From assembly GCA_963922235.1 (NCBI GenBank), contig CAWUIJ010000038.1:1-21944 (forward strand): a stretch of 21,944 nt of DNA, given 5' to 3'. The stretch is from Parvularcula sp963922235. Its GTDB lineage: Bacteria; Pseudomonadota; Alphaproteobacteria; Caulobacterales; Parvularculaceae. How positions within the stretch are numbered: the stretch's first letter is position 1; every line of letters begins with the position of its first letter. The notes under the pieces are model-generated. The model worked only from the letters and a program-made list of their open reading frames with translations, was not told the DNA's origin and did not search any database. Below, piece by piece: positions 1-7,651 of the stretch. Position numbers and translations under genes: made by a program.

Positions 1-770
1 GAGTTGCCTGGCGTGTGGATGTGATTGATTTTCTCAAGCTCAGGGTACTTCTGAAGCGCGATCTTGTCGAAACCAGGCATCATTTCGCCCATGCCTTGGA
101 AGGATGGGCCGAGAGCACCAAGGCTCTGCATGTTGGCTTCGGGGCGGATCGTTTCGTCATAGCTCAGAACATCAAGCCCGATCACGTCTTTGACAGGCAC
201 CACGGACTTAGCAAAGCGGCCCTCATCCCAAGACTGTTTGGAGCGGCGATGGCTTTCCACCGCATACGCATCAGCGTCATCGCGGCTGATGCCGTACTTT
301 GTCGCGATGATGTCTGCTGAGATGCCTTGTGGGACAATATAGTTTTTGAAATTGACCGCGGGGTCGACCATCATAGCGCCACCGTCAGAACCCATAGGGA
401 CGCGGCTCATCGCTTCAACACCGCCGCCGATGGCCATATCAGCTTCGCCCGACATCACTTTCGCAGCGGCCATGTTGGTCGCCTCGAGAGCAGAGGCGCA
501 AAAACGGTTGATCTGAACGCCAGCCGTGGTCTGGGCGTAGTCAGCCTGCAAGATCGACGTCCGCGCAATGTCTGCACCTTGTTCGCCGACGGGCGAGACG
601 CAACCAAAGACCACGTCATCGACGTAACGGGTGTCGAGTTCGTTGCGATCGCGGATCGCTTCGAGGACCTGCGCACCGAGATGAACCGGTGTGATTTCAT
701 GCAGGCTGCCATCGGATTTGCCTTTGCCGCGCGGCGTACGAACCGCGTCGTAGATGAAGGCCTCTGTCAT
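1..770 (-). CDS. Acetyl-CoA C-acetyltransferase (thiolase), N-terminal part, cut by window edge
   Basis: A thiolase that condenses or cleaves acyl-CoA in fatty-acid degradation or acetoacetyl-CoA metabolism in the cytoplasm. Reading the minus strand from ATG at 770 gives 256 residues that continue past position 1. The start is typical (MTEAFIYDAVRTPRGKGKSD). The nucleophilic cysteine is Cys91 in NRFCASALEATNMA, followed by a GGGVEAMSRVPMG loop. The visible end, HIHTPGN, is where the family's conserved HxPGNSSG segment begins. The C-terminal His and Cys catalytic motifs lie outside the window. The start is backed by an AGGAGA ribosome binding site seven bases upstream. The close likeness to thiolases paired with a FadB/FadJ-type multifunctional enzyme suggests a beta-oxidation role. 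The partner would lie beyond the left edge and is not visible, so the exact substrate chain length is inference. Confidence 0.93.
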   Translation of the reverse strand, partial: MTEAFIYDAVRTPRGKGKSDGSLHEITPVHLGAQVLEAIRDRNELDTRYVDDVVFGCVSPVGEQGADIARTSILQADYAQTTAGVQINRFCASALEATNMAAAKVMSGEADMAIGGGVEAMSRVPMGSDGGAMMVDPAVNFKNYIVPQGISADIIATKYGISRDDADAYAVESHRRSKQSWDEGRFAKSVVPVKDVIGLDVLSYDETIRPEANMQSLGALGPSFQGMGEMMPGFDKIALQKYPELEKINHIHTPGN

Positions 771-843
771 GGGACTTCTCCTCATTGCTGTTTTGCCAAT
801 CCCGATACATGGTCATTGCGCCCCTGACCAGCAGGGCATGGCA

Positions 844-855
844 TCACAGTTGTGA
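844..855. promoter_or_regulatory. 12-bp inverted repeat between thiolase and tRNA (possible operator)
   Basis: TCACA-gt-TGTGA is a perfect inverted repeat 74 bases upstream of the thiolase start, in the 142-base gap between that gene and the divergent tRNA. Its position suits a transcription-factor site for the thiolase promoter. The regulator is unknown, and a repeat of this size can occur by chance. Nothing else in positions 771-912 could be called: no clear -35/-10 pair stood out. Confidence 0.2.
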
Positions 856-912
856 GGCGCGGTGGACGCGGCTAGGAGCCGAGCTCCCGCAGGCCAAAAG
901 CCCCGGAACGGC

Positions 913-989
913 GGGGGTGTAGCTCAATTGGTTAGAGCTGGCGGCTCATAACCGCTAGGTTGGGGGTTCGAGTCCCTCCGCCCCTACCA
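913..989 (+). tRNA. tRNA with CAT anticodon (elongator Met, or Ile2)
   Basis: This is a 77-base tRNA with an encoded CCA end. The acceptor stem GGGGGTG pairs with CGCCCCT, with G-U at the first pair and a second wobble. The D stem is GCTC/GAGC. The anticodon stem GGCGG/CCGCT holds loop CTCATAA with anticodon CAT at 947-949. The T stem GGGGG/CCCTC holds loop TTCGAGT, and the discriminator base is A. It lacks the initiator hallmarks: the 1-72 bases are a G-U pair rather than a C-A mismatch, and there are not three G-C pairs next to the anticodon loop. It is therefore either elongator tRNA-Met or tRNA-Ile2, whose C34 becomes lysidine. Elongator Met is the more likely call, but the sequence alone does not decide it. 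Confidence 0.95.
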
Positions 990-1070
990 ACTTTTATCTC
1001 AGTTTTTCCTCCCATTGCGACGACCCCCGAACTGCGCGTTTTTTATCGGATATTTTTAAGGGGAACGGCT

Positions 1071-1697
1071 TTGACCAAGCATATAGTGGCGGGAATGGCG
1101 GCATTTTTTGCCGGGGGCACGGTTGCGCAGGCCGCTGAAATCAGTGCGACGTTCGACTCAGGAGCGGAAGGCTTCCGGGTTTCGGGCGGCTTCACGAAAT
1201 ACATCTCTGTGAGCGGCAATCCCGGTGGCCACCTTATGCTCACCGACAACAGTGGCTCCGACATGGAGCTGATCCTGCCGTCGGAGTTTATCGTACCCCT
1301 TTCGCTCGGCGACAGTTTGTCTTTCGATGCGCGAGAGAATTCTAATCCGGGTGGGAACTCCGCGAGTTTTGGGAAGGTGACCATAACCGGTAACGGCAGA
1401 AGCCTGACGTCGGACTTTTTTTCCGGCAACCTCTCGAGCGATTGGACCACCGTCGATGTCAGTTTCGATGCGCAAAGCTGGAACACCACTGACCAAATTT
1501 TGTCAGGTATCCTCAGCGATCTGAGCAGCATCGTGATCAATATCGACAGCGGCAATCGTGATTCTGAGATCGTCCAGGTCGACAGTGTCATTTTGACTGT
1601 CGCTGATGAGCCAGTGCCAAATCCAGCGGCCGCTTTGCTATTCGCGCCGGTCGCTGCCTTCCTGATCATGCGTCGCCGCAGCGGGCCACGCGCTTAG
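1071..1697 (+). CDS. Secreted laminin-B-like domain protein with PEP-CTERM-like tail
   Basis: A small exported protein of 208 residues whose specific function is unknown. A Sec signal peptide spans about residues 1-21, ending VAQAAE. A beta-rich domain follows from FDSGAEGF through SGNPGGHLMLTD and SLSFDAREN to about residue 180. It resembles bacterial laminin-B-like / carbohydrate-binding-like domains (FD...EGW, GNPGG, LSFD motifs). The tail has a VPNPAA motif, a short hydrophobic helix and RRR, the layout of PEP-CTERM / VPxPA-CTERM sorting signals cut by exosortase. The TTG start at 1071 is chosen because AAGGGGA sits upstream with good spacing and the signal peptide starts there. The longer reading frame begins inside the tRNA, which is implausible. 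Its stop overlaps by 4 bases the stop of the convergent efflux channel gene. The upstream stretch 990-1070 is T-rich and probably holds its promoter. No exosortase gene is in the window. Confidence 0.8.
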   Translation: MTKHIVAGMAAFFAGGTVAQAAEISATFDSGAEGFRVSGGFTKYISVSGNPGGHLMLTDNSGSDMELILPSEFIVPLSLGDSLSFDARENSNPGGNSASFGKVTITGNGRSLTSDFFSGNLSSDWTTVDVSFDAQSWNTTDQILSGILSDLSSIVINIDSGNRDSEIVQVDSVILTVADEPVPNPAAALLFAPVAAFLIMRRRSGPRA

Positions 1698-3139
1698 TTG
1701 GCAAGCACTCTGTGAACGGCAGTTCGTGCACGAAGTGCATTGGCCTGCGCCACCACTGCATCGTTTTGTGTGCTCAGCGCCGTGCGCTGAGCATCAAGCA
1801 ATGAGAGAAGGCTATCTGCCCCTTCGCGATAGCGCGCCTGTGAAAGCTCCAAGGCCCTGAGGGCAGACACCTCGGCTTCGCTCAGGAGCTGCGCGCGTTT
1901 CACGGCGCCATCATAAAGGGCAAGGCTTTCGTCAGTCTCAGTCAGCGCCGCAAGTACAGTTCGTTCGTACTCCGCAAGCGCAGCTTCAGCCTCCGCCTTC
2001 GCTGCTGCCCGCTCCTTCAGGAGTGTGGGAAAAGAAAGAATGTTCCAACTGATCGACGGGCCAGCCGCGTAGCCAAAGGCTGACTCCGTACCAAGATCAC
2101 CGAACTCAAGCGCGGTGAGGCTAGCATTCCCGGTGAGTGTGACCGACGGAAACAGCTCCGCGACCTCGACACCCACATCGTAAGTCTCAGCAGCTAGGCC
2201 CCGTTCGGCAGCGCGCACATCAGGCCGACGGCGGAGCATGTCTTCAGGTGCATCGAGCGCCACAGTCTCGTCGATCGTCGGCATCGGCGGTGCACCGTCC
2301 TCTGACAGCAATTCAGGAAAACGCTCGAGGAACTCCGGCACTGTCATCGCCGTCAAGAGCGATAGCGAGGCAAGTGTCTGAGCGATCGCGGCCTCAATTT
2401 CCATCACGCCAGCCTCGACAGTGAGCACCTGCGCTCTTTGTCGTGAGGCGTCGATTTCGGGCGCCTCGCCGAAGGCGACGAGCTTTTCAGTGAGTTCCAA
2501 TGTCTCTTGCTGCGCCTTCAGGTTTTCCAACGCGACGTCACGCCTGTTCAAAGCCTCAACAAGCAGAATGAAGTCGTCGACGGCCTGAGCCGTCACAAGC
2601 CTCATCGTATCATCGAGAAGTTCTTCTTGCTGGGATTGGCGACTGCCCGCCGCCTGAGCCTGACGCCGCAGCCGTCCAAAGACGTCGATCTCCCAACTTG
2701 CGTTCGAAGCGGCATCATAGGTGTTGAATTCTGGCCCCGAGCTGTCCTCGACTTCGCCGCTGCCCCCAGCGCCTGCAAAGCCAGCAAAGTTGGCCTGGGC
2801 CGCGCGTTGGCGCGTGAACCCAAAGCTGGTTGTACCCTGCGGCAATAAGGCACGCCGAGCAGCGCCCGAGCGCGCCTGAGCCGCCTCCAGCTGATGAAAG
2901 GCGACCTTCAGATCACGGTTTTCCTGGCGGGCAATTTCGACAATCTCGCCAATCCTTGGGTCAGAAAAGGCCAACCACCACGTGTCCAGCTCAACAGACT
3001 CCTGGATCTCGAACACATCGCGGTCCGAAACCGAATAGCTTTCCTGCCGATCAGCGACGTCGGGCTCACTGTATCGTGGACCAACCGTCACACATCCCGG
3101 GAGAGACAAAAGAGTCAGAATGATTAAGTGCTTTCGCAC
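1694..3139 (-). CDS. RND efflux outer-membrane channel lipoprotein (NodT/OprM family)
   Basis: The TolC-like outer-membrane duct of a tripartite efflux pump. The protein has 481 residues, typical of the NodT/OprM family. The N-terminus is a lipoprotein signal with lipobox SLPGC (Cys16), followed by the family's VGPRYSEP segment. Two repeated outer-membrane-efflux domains follow. The first includes WWLAFSDPRIGEIVEIA and a long alpha-helical region, with WEIDVFGRLRRQ as a strong family signature. The second includes RRRPDVRAAERGL, LFPSVTLTG and a C-terminal helix with SLLSLLDAQR. The start is GTG at 3139 with GAGG seven bases upstream. It is divergent from the membrane-fusion and permease genes, 74 bases away, so a shared control region is likely. 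The start codon lies inside a perfect 14-bp palindrome. The substrate is unknown. Confidence 0.93.
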   Translation of the reverse strand: MRKHLIILTLLSLPGCVTVGPRYSEPDVADRQESYSVSDRDVFEIQESVELDTWWLAFSDPRIGEIVEIARQENRDLKVAFHQLEAAQARSGAARRALLPQGTTSFGFTRQRAAQANFAGFAGAGGSGEVEDSSGPEFNTYDAASNASWEIDVFGRLRRQAQAAGSRQSQQEELLDDTMRLVTAQAVDDFILLVEALNRRDVALENLKAQQETLELTEKLVAFGEAPEIDASRQRAQVLTVEAGVMEIEAAIAQTLASLSLLTAMTVPEFLERFPELLSEDGAPPMPTIDETVALDAPEDMLRRRPDVRAAERGLAAETYDVGVEVAELFPSVTLTGNASLTALEFGDLGTESAFGYAAGPSISWNILSFPTLLKERAAAKAEAEAALAEYERTVLAALTETDESLALYDGAVKRAQLLSEAEVSALRALELSQARYREGADSLLSLLDAQRTALSTQNDAVVAQANALRARTAVHRVLAN

Positions 3140-3146
3140 GTGCGAA
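3133..3146. promoter_or_regulatory. Perfect 14-bp palindrome in the divergent efflux control region
   Basis: TTCGCACGTGCGAA is a perfect palindrome centred on the GTG start of the outer-membrane channel gene. It faces the divergent membrane-fusion/permease operon across a 74-base gap. A regulator bound here could block both directions, the usual plan for efflux loci controlled by TetR- or MarR-type repressors. No regulator gene is adjacent, so the binding protein is unknown. The role as an operator is inference from symmetry and position. Confidence 0.35.
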
Positions 3147-3213
3147 CCTCGCCTTTACGATCGTCCTAACATGGCCGTGATAAGGTAGAGTTTCCAATGG
3201 GGATAGTGACGCT

Positions 3214-4416
3214 GTGATCGAAGACTTGGAAACGCAGGATAAATCCCGCCGCTGGCTAGCGCTTGCCGCAGGATGTCTGGTGATCGCATGGGTCATCAAT
3301 GCAAGCGCAGGCCGTCTGTTTGCAGCTGAAAGCGCGCGCACCGAACCTCTCACCGATACCCTTCCCCTGGTTGAGCTCACGGAAATCCGGCCTGTCGACC
3401 AGGTTTTCACAGTCGAAGAAGAAGGTTTTCTCCGCCCTCGCGCAGAAGTGAGCGTGGTGCCAGAGATCGCCGGCAAGGTGATCGAGGTCGCGGACCAGTT
3501 CGAACCTGGCGGGCGTTTTGCTGCTGGCGACCTTCTCTACCGCATCGATCCCACGACATTCGAAGCTGATCTCCTGCGCGCTGAAGCCGATGTGGCCTCG
3601 GCCGAAGCGACCCTGCGCAGCTCGCAAGCCGAATACGCCAGGCAACAGCGCCTTGCGGACATTGGCGCCTCATCCGCAAGCAGTTTGGATCAAGCGCGCA
3701 GCAATCTCGCCAGTGCCAGGGCCCAAGTGAAGCAAGCCGAAGCTGCCTTCATCAGTGCCCAAAAGAATCTCACAGATACCGAAGTCCGCGCGCCTTTCGA
3801 CGCATCAGTCATCGATGAGGACATCGCCCTGGGCGATTACGTGCAGCCCGGACAAAGCACCGCGACCATTTTTGATGTCAGCTCGGGAGAGATCATCCTC
3901 GACCTCCTTCCGATTGACGCACGCGCGGTGAGAGCTGCCGCCAATGACGTTGACGGACCCCTTCCCGTCACCATTGAACCGACGGACGCTAGTGCGAGCA
4001 CGGCCAAATTGACTGGTTACATCAAGCGCTTCGGGAACTCGGTCGATCTCGTGACTCGCACCGTGCCCGTGGTGGTCGAAGTCCCCGGCGCTTTTACAAG
4101 CGAGCTGGGACAAGTGGCGTACGCGAATGACTTCATGCATGTCACAATGCCCGCGCGTTCAGAAGAGACACTCTACGCGACGGCCTCGGGCGTTATTCGC
4201 CAAGCCCAGTTTCTTTGGCTCCTTGATGCCGATAGCCGGCTCATTGCTGTCCCGGCGACCCCCGTTGATCGGGAAGACGGCATGGTGATCTTCCGCTCAC
4301 CGAGCGACCTCGATGGCCGGGAAGCTGTGCTCACCGCCCTGACAGAAGAAACCGAGGGCGCGGTGGTTAAGGTTGTCACCGCCTCCGGCGGATCAGAGGC
4401 TGAGACACTGCAATGA
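3214..4416 (+). CDS. RND efflux periplasmic adaptor (membrane-fusion protein, HlyD/AcrA-like)
   Basis: Bridges the inner-membrane permease and the outer-membrane channel. The protein has 400 residues. An uncleaved N-terminal membrane anchor spans about residues 14-32. A lipoyl-like hairpin begins near residue 70 (RPRAEVSVVPEIAGKVIEV). A long alpha-hairpin of about residues 115-195 is rich in Ala, Glu and Gln. The second lipoyl half carries TEVRAPFDASVIDEDIALGD. A beta-barrel domain and a membrane-proximal domain end the protein. The start is GTG at 3214 with a GGGGA stretch about 10 bases upstream; ATG 3197 is out of frame. The stop overlaps the permease start (ATGA at 4413-4416), so the two are translationally coupled. 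An AAGC sequence at Cys21 looks slightly like a lipobox, but hydrophobic residues run on after it, so a membrane anchor is more likely. Confidence 0.93.
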   Translation: MIEDLETQDKSRRWLALAAGCLVIAWVINASAGRLFAAESARTEPLTDTLPLVELTEIRPVDQVFTVEEEGFLRPRAEVSVVPEIAGKVIEVADQFEPGGRFAAGDLLYRIDPTTFEADLLRAEADVASAEATLRSSQAEYARQQRLADIGASSASSLDQARSNLASARAQVKQAEAAFISAQKNLTDTEVRAPFDASVIDEDIALGDYVQPGQSTATIFDVSSGEIILDLLPIDARAVRAAANDVDGPLPVTIEPTDASASTAKLTGYIKRFGNSVDLVTRTVPVVVEVPGAFTSELGQVAYANDFMHVTMPARSEETLYATASGVIRQAQFLWLLDADSRLIAVPATPVDREDGMVIFRSPSDLDGREAVLTALTEETEGAVVKVVTASGGSEAETLQ

Positions 4417-7400
4417 ACCGCTCGATCCGTTGGTTTGTTGACAGCCGCGTCGCAGCCAACCTCCTTGCCTTCTTCTTGATCTTCGCGGGGCTGTTCTCAG
4501 CCACCACGCTGACCATTCGGCTTTTCCCAGGAACCGTGTCCTACGCGATTTCCGTCGTGGTGCCCTATCCTGGCGCCTCGCCTGAAGAGGTCGAAGAAGG
4601 CATCGTTGAGCCGATCGAGGAACAAATCGAAGGCATCGAAGACGTCCGCGAGATCGATGCCACAGCGGCCGAGAACCAAGCCAGCATCATCGTCAACCTC
4701 GATTTTGGTGCTGACACCGACGAATTGACAAACGAGGTCCGCAGCGCCGTCAATCAGATCACGGTCTTCCCGGAGGAGGCTGAAGAACCGCGCGTCTCGG
4801 AGATCGACCAGGACGAGAAGATCGCACAGGTTCTTGTCTACGGCCCGATCGAGGCCATGGACCTCAAAAAAGCCGCCAACGACGTCCGGGATCGCATGCT
4901 GAATTACGACTCGATGAGCCGTGTCGTGGTTGAGGGCATTCCGGACTATCTCATCGATATCGAGGTGCCTTCGGCTCGCTTGGAAGCGCTTGGCCTCTCG
5001 CTCAATCAAATTGCCGGCCTGATCAGCGAACGCTCACTTGAGCTGTCGGGCGGCGAGATTGAGGGCCGAGAACAGCGCCTTCTCGTTCGGACGCTTGGCG
5101 AGGCTGAATTCGGTGAAGAGTTTGGCTCGATCAGCCTTCTGACCTCCGCTGCTGGTTCACCAACGATCCTCTCGGAAATCGCATCTATTGATGATGGTCT
5201 TTCCGATGACCCTGTCTTCACGCGGTACAATCAGCAGCCGGCGGTCGTCCTCAATATCTACCGGATCGGCGACGAGCAGACCTTTCAAATCATTGATGAC
5301 ATCAAAGAGGTGATCGCGACCTCAGACACCTTCCTTCCTCGGAACGTGCAGCTGGAGCTCTTCGACGATAACTCGAAGGGCCTTCAGGACCGGATTGGCC
5401 TTCTCGTTCGGAATGCCATCCTCGGCTTCATTCTTATTCTCGCGCTGCTTCTACTGTTTCTCGACGTCCGGGTCGCTTTCTGGGTCGGTGTCGGCGTGGC
5501 CATCAGCTTTGTCGGTACTTTCATCCCGATGCAGATGGCAGGCATCACGATCAACCAGCTGTCGATCTTCGCCTTCATTCTCGCGATTGGTATCGTGGTC
5601 GATGACGCAATCGTTGTGGGGGAAAATATCTACGCAACCGTCGAGGGCGGCGAAGAAGATCCCAAACAGGCCGCCAAACGCGGAACGGAACGCGTCGCAG
5701 CGCCCGTCTTTTTCTCCGTGTCCACAACAGTGGTAGCGTTTTTGCCTTTGATGTTCGTGCCCTCCACCGTTGGACAGTTCATTTCGGACATCGCATTCGT
5801 TGTGTGCGCTGTTTTGATCCTTTCTCTGGTCGAAAGCTTTTTCATTCTTCCCAAGCACCTTTCACACCTTCACGACCGGGAGCCGAAAGCCTGGTCGGTG
5901 CGGCGCTGGGCCGATCCGCTTCGCAACAATGTGGCTCAGCGGCTCGATACCTTCAGTGAACGACGCTTGCGTCCAGCCGTGACCTTCGCTGCGACCAAGC
6001 CGTGGGCCACAGTCCTCTTTTCGGTGGCTGCCTTGATTGGCACCCTATCGCTCTTCTCCGGCGGCGTCATTCGGCAGATCTTCTTTCCTGAGATCGAGGG
6101 CAACTTCGTCTCAGCAGAGCTGGAACTCGCAGAAGGCACGTCCAAAGATCAAACCGTCGAGGCAGCTCAATTGATCCTCGAGAGCGCTGAAGAAGCCGCC
6201 CGGATCATTGCGGAAGACATCAATGTCGATCCCGCACAGATCATCGAAGGCATGGTCTGGAGCCTGGGCTCCAATATCAATGGCACCGGCCTTGGCGATA
6301 TATCCATCGCATCAGGCGCAGCGGCCAATGCAGCGTTCTTTACAGTGAAGATTCAAGACGCCGCCGAGCGGCGCTTCACCGCGATCGATTTCGAAGCTGC
6401 CTGGCGCGAGGCCACGGGCCGCATTCCCGGCGCACAAAAGCTGACATTCTCCTACAGCATCACAAGCTCAGCCCTCCCGGTAGAGATCCAAGTTCTGAGC
6501 ACGGATGCTGAAGAAGCGAGAGCGGCCATGTCAGAGCTCCGCACGCGGCTTGAGGAAATGCGCGGTGTCTTTGATGTCTCCGACGACCGTTTCCGCACCA
6601 CGGCGGAGGTGCAAATCTCGCTCCGGCCAGAGGCTGCTGCCTTCGGTGTTGATCTTCAAACCGTCGCCCAGGCCGTGCGCGCCTCTTATTTTGGCGCCGA
6701 AGCCGCCCGTATCCAACGCGACCGCGAGGAGATCGAGGTCCGTGTTCGTCTGCCTGAGGACGAACGTGAGACCATCGAAGACATCAAACGGCAAAAGGTC
6801 GTGATCAATGGCGAAGCGATCCCCATCGCCTCCGTCGCTGACATCACCGTTGGCCAGGCGCCCGCTACAATCACCCGCCTTGACGGTAAGCGTCTCTTCA
6901 CATTGCGCGCAGACGTCGATCCCACACTGACCACCGGCGGTGCGATCACGGGGCGGCTTCTCGGGCCTGTTTGGGATGAAATCGGATCAAAATATCCCAA
7001 CGTCACCGTTGGCCCCGGCGGCGACCAAGAGGAACAAGCCCGCGCCCTGCCGCCGCTGTTCCGAAACTTCGTGCTCGCCCTTTTTGCGATCTATGCCCTT
7101 CTGGCGCTCGCTTTCAAAAGCTATAGCCAGCCCTTTGTGGTGATGTCAGTGATCCCCTTCGGCCTCATTGGTGCGTTCTGGGGCCATGCCATGCTCGGGC
7201 TCGATATCTCGCTTCTTTCGATCTTCGGGATCATCGGCCTTTCAGGGGTCATCATCAACGATGCGCTCTTGATGGTGGACTATATCAACGAGAATCTCAG
7301 CAAGGGGCTCGAACGCCTTGATGCGGTGATCGACGCGGCAATCGTCCGGTTCCGGCCGATCATTCTGACATCCTTGACGACGTTCTTTGGGGTCACCCCG

Positions 7401-7589
7401 ATCGTTCTTGAACAGAGCGTCCAGGCAGCATTCCTCAAGCCCACCGCCGTGTCGCTGGGCTTTGGCATTCTTTTCGGTACCATCGTCCTGATGGTCGTCG
7501 TGCCAGCCGTCGCCGTCCTGCACCTTCAGGCCAAAGCGTTCTTCTCGCGGATCACAGGCAACGTCGAAGAAGAGCCCGTCGCCGCCTAA
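4413..7589 (+). CDS. RND efflux inner-membrane permease (AcrB/HAE1-like superfamily)
   Basis: Proton-driven export pump of the tripartite system. The protein has 1058 residues, normal for the family. TM1 spans about residues 14-34 after MNRSIRWFVDSRVAANLL. The first porter domain starts at YPGASPEEVEEGIVEPIE. The TM4 proton-relay pair is Asp397-Asp398 in GIVVDDAIVVGENIY. The second half repeats the plan from TM7 (about residue 535). The equivalent of the AcrB Lys940 site in GLSGVIINDALLMVDY has Asn949-Asp950 and no lysine. I believe this also occurs in other members with this type of N-terminus. It overlaps the adaptor gene by 4 bases, forming a two-gene operon with the channel gene divergent. 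The preferred substrates (drugs, metals, lipids or others) cannot be read from the sequence. The C-terminus is short and soluble (GNVEEEPVAA). Confidence 0.94.
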   Translation: MNRSIRWFVDSRVAANLLAFFLIFAGLFSATTLTIRLFPGTVSYAISVVVPYPGASPEEVEEGIVEPIEEQIEGIEDVREIDATAAENQASIIVNLDFGADTDELTNEVRSAVNQITVFPEEAEEPRVSEIDQDEKIAQVLVYGPIEAMDLKKAANDVRDRMLNYDSMSRVVVEGIPDYLIDIEVPSARLEALGLSLNQIAGLISERSLELSGGEIEGREQRLLVRTLGEAEFGEEFGSISLLTSAAGSPTILSEIASIDDGLSDDPVFTRYNQQPAVVLNIYRIGDEQTFQIIDDIKEVIATSDTFLPRNVQLELFDDNSKGLQDRIGLLVRNAILGFILILALLLLFLDVRVAFWVGVGVAISFVGTFIPMQMAGITINQLSIFAFILAIGIVVDDAIVVGENIYATVEGGEEDPKQAAKRGTERVAAPVFFSVSTTVVAFLPLMFVPSTVGQFISDIAFVVCAVLILSLVESFFILPKHLSHLHDREPKAWSVRRWADPLRNNVAQRLDTFSERRLRPAVTFAATKPWATVLFSVAALIGTLSLFSGGVIRQIFFPEIEGNFVSAELELAEGTSKDQTVEAAQLILESAEEAARIIAEDINVDPAQIIEGMVWSLGSNINGTGLGDISIASGAAANAAFFTVKIQDAAERRFTAIDFEAAWREATGRIPGAQKLTFSYSITSSALPVEIQVLSTDAEEARAAMSELRTRLEEMRGVFDVSDDRFRTTAEVQISLRPEAAAFGVDLQTVAQAVRASYFGAEAARIQRDREEIEVRVRLPEDERETIEDIKRQKVVINGEAIPIASVADITVGQAPATITRLDGKRLFTLRADVDPTLTTGGAITGRLLGPVWDEIGSKYPNVTVGPGGDQEEQARALPPLFRNFVLALFAIYALLALAFKSYSQPFVVMSVIPFGLIGAFWGHAMLGLDISLLSIFGIIGLSGVIINDALLMVDYINENLSKGLERLDAVIDAAIVRFRPIILTSLTTFFGVTPIVLEQSVQAAFLKPTAVSLGFGILFGTIVLMVVVPAVAVLHLQAKAFFSRITGNVEEEPVAA

Positions 7590-7599
7590 CCAGGGGTGG

Positions 7600-7620
7600 A
7601 GGCCGCGCCCGGCGCAGCCT
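7600..7620 (+). terminator. Candidate intrinsic terminator after the efflux operon
   Basis: AGGCCGCGC and GCGCAGCCT pair around a 3-base loop, with 8 of 9 positions paired and one C-A mismatch. The hairpin lies 11 bases after the permease stop. The bases that follow (atatccctctt) are pyrimidine-rich but not a clean T run, so termination may be weak or Rho-assisted. It would separate the efflux operon from uvrC. Confidence 0.35.
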
Positions 7621-7651
7621 ATATCCCTCTTCCCATCAGCGCGGGAGAAAT

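Noticed and set aside
1015..1060. Possible sigma-70 promoter in the T-rich leader after the tRNA
   Set aside because: TTGCGA and nearby T/A-rich hexamers can be paired only with poor spacing; not strong enough to list as a feature.
960..1070. Longer start for the PEP-CTERM-like protein at 960
   Set aside because: It begins inside the tRNA and puts 37 extra residues before a clear signal peptide; the TTG at 1071 has a good ribosome binding site.
1043..1669. Open frame of 208 codons on minus, opposite the PEP-CTERM-like gene
   Set aside because: No recognisable domain or ribosome binding site, and the plus-strand gene has a signal peptide and sorting tail. It is a shadow frame.
3214..3276. 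Adaptor protein as a lipoprotein, from the AAGC sequence at Cys21
   Set aside because: The -3 position is Ala and not Leu, and hydrophobic residues continue after the cysteine, which fits an uncleaved membrane anchor better.
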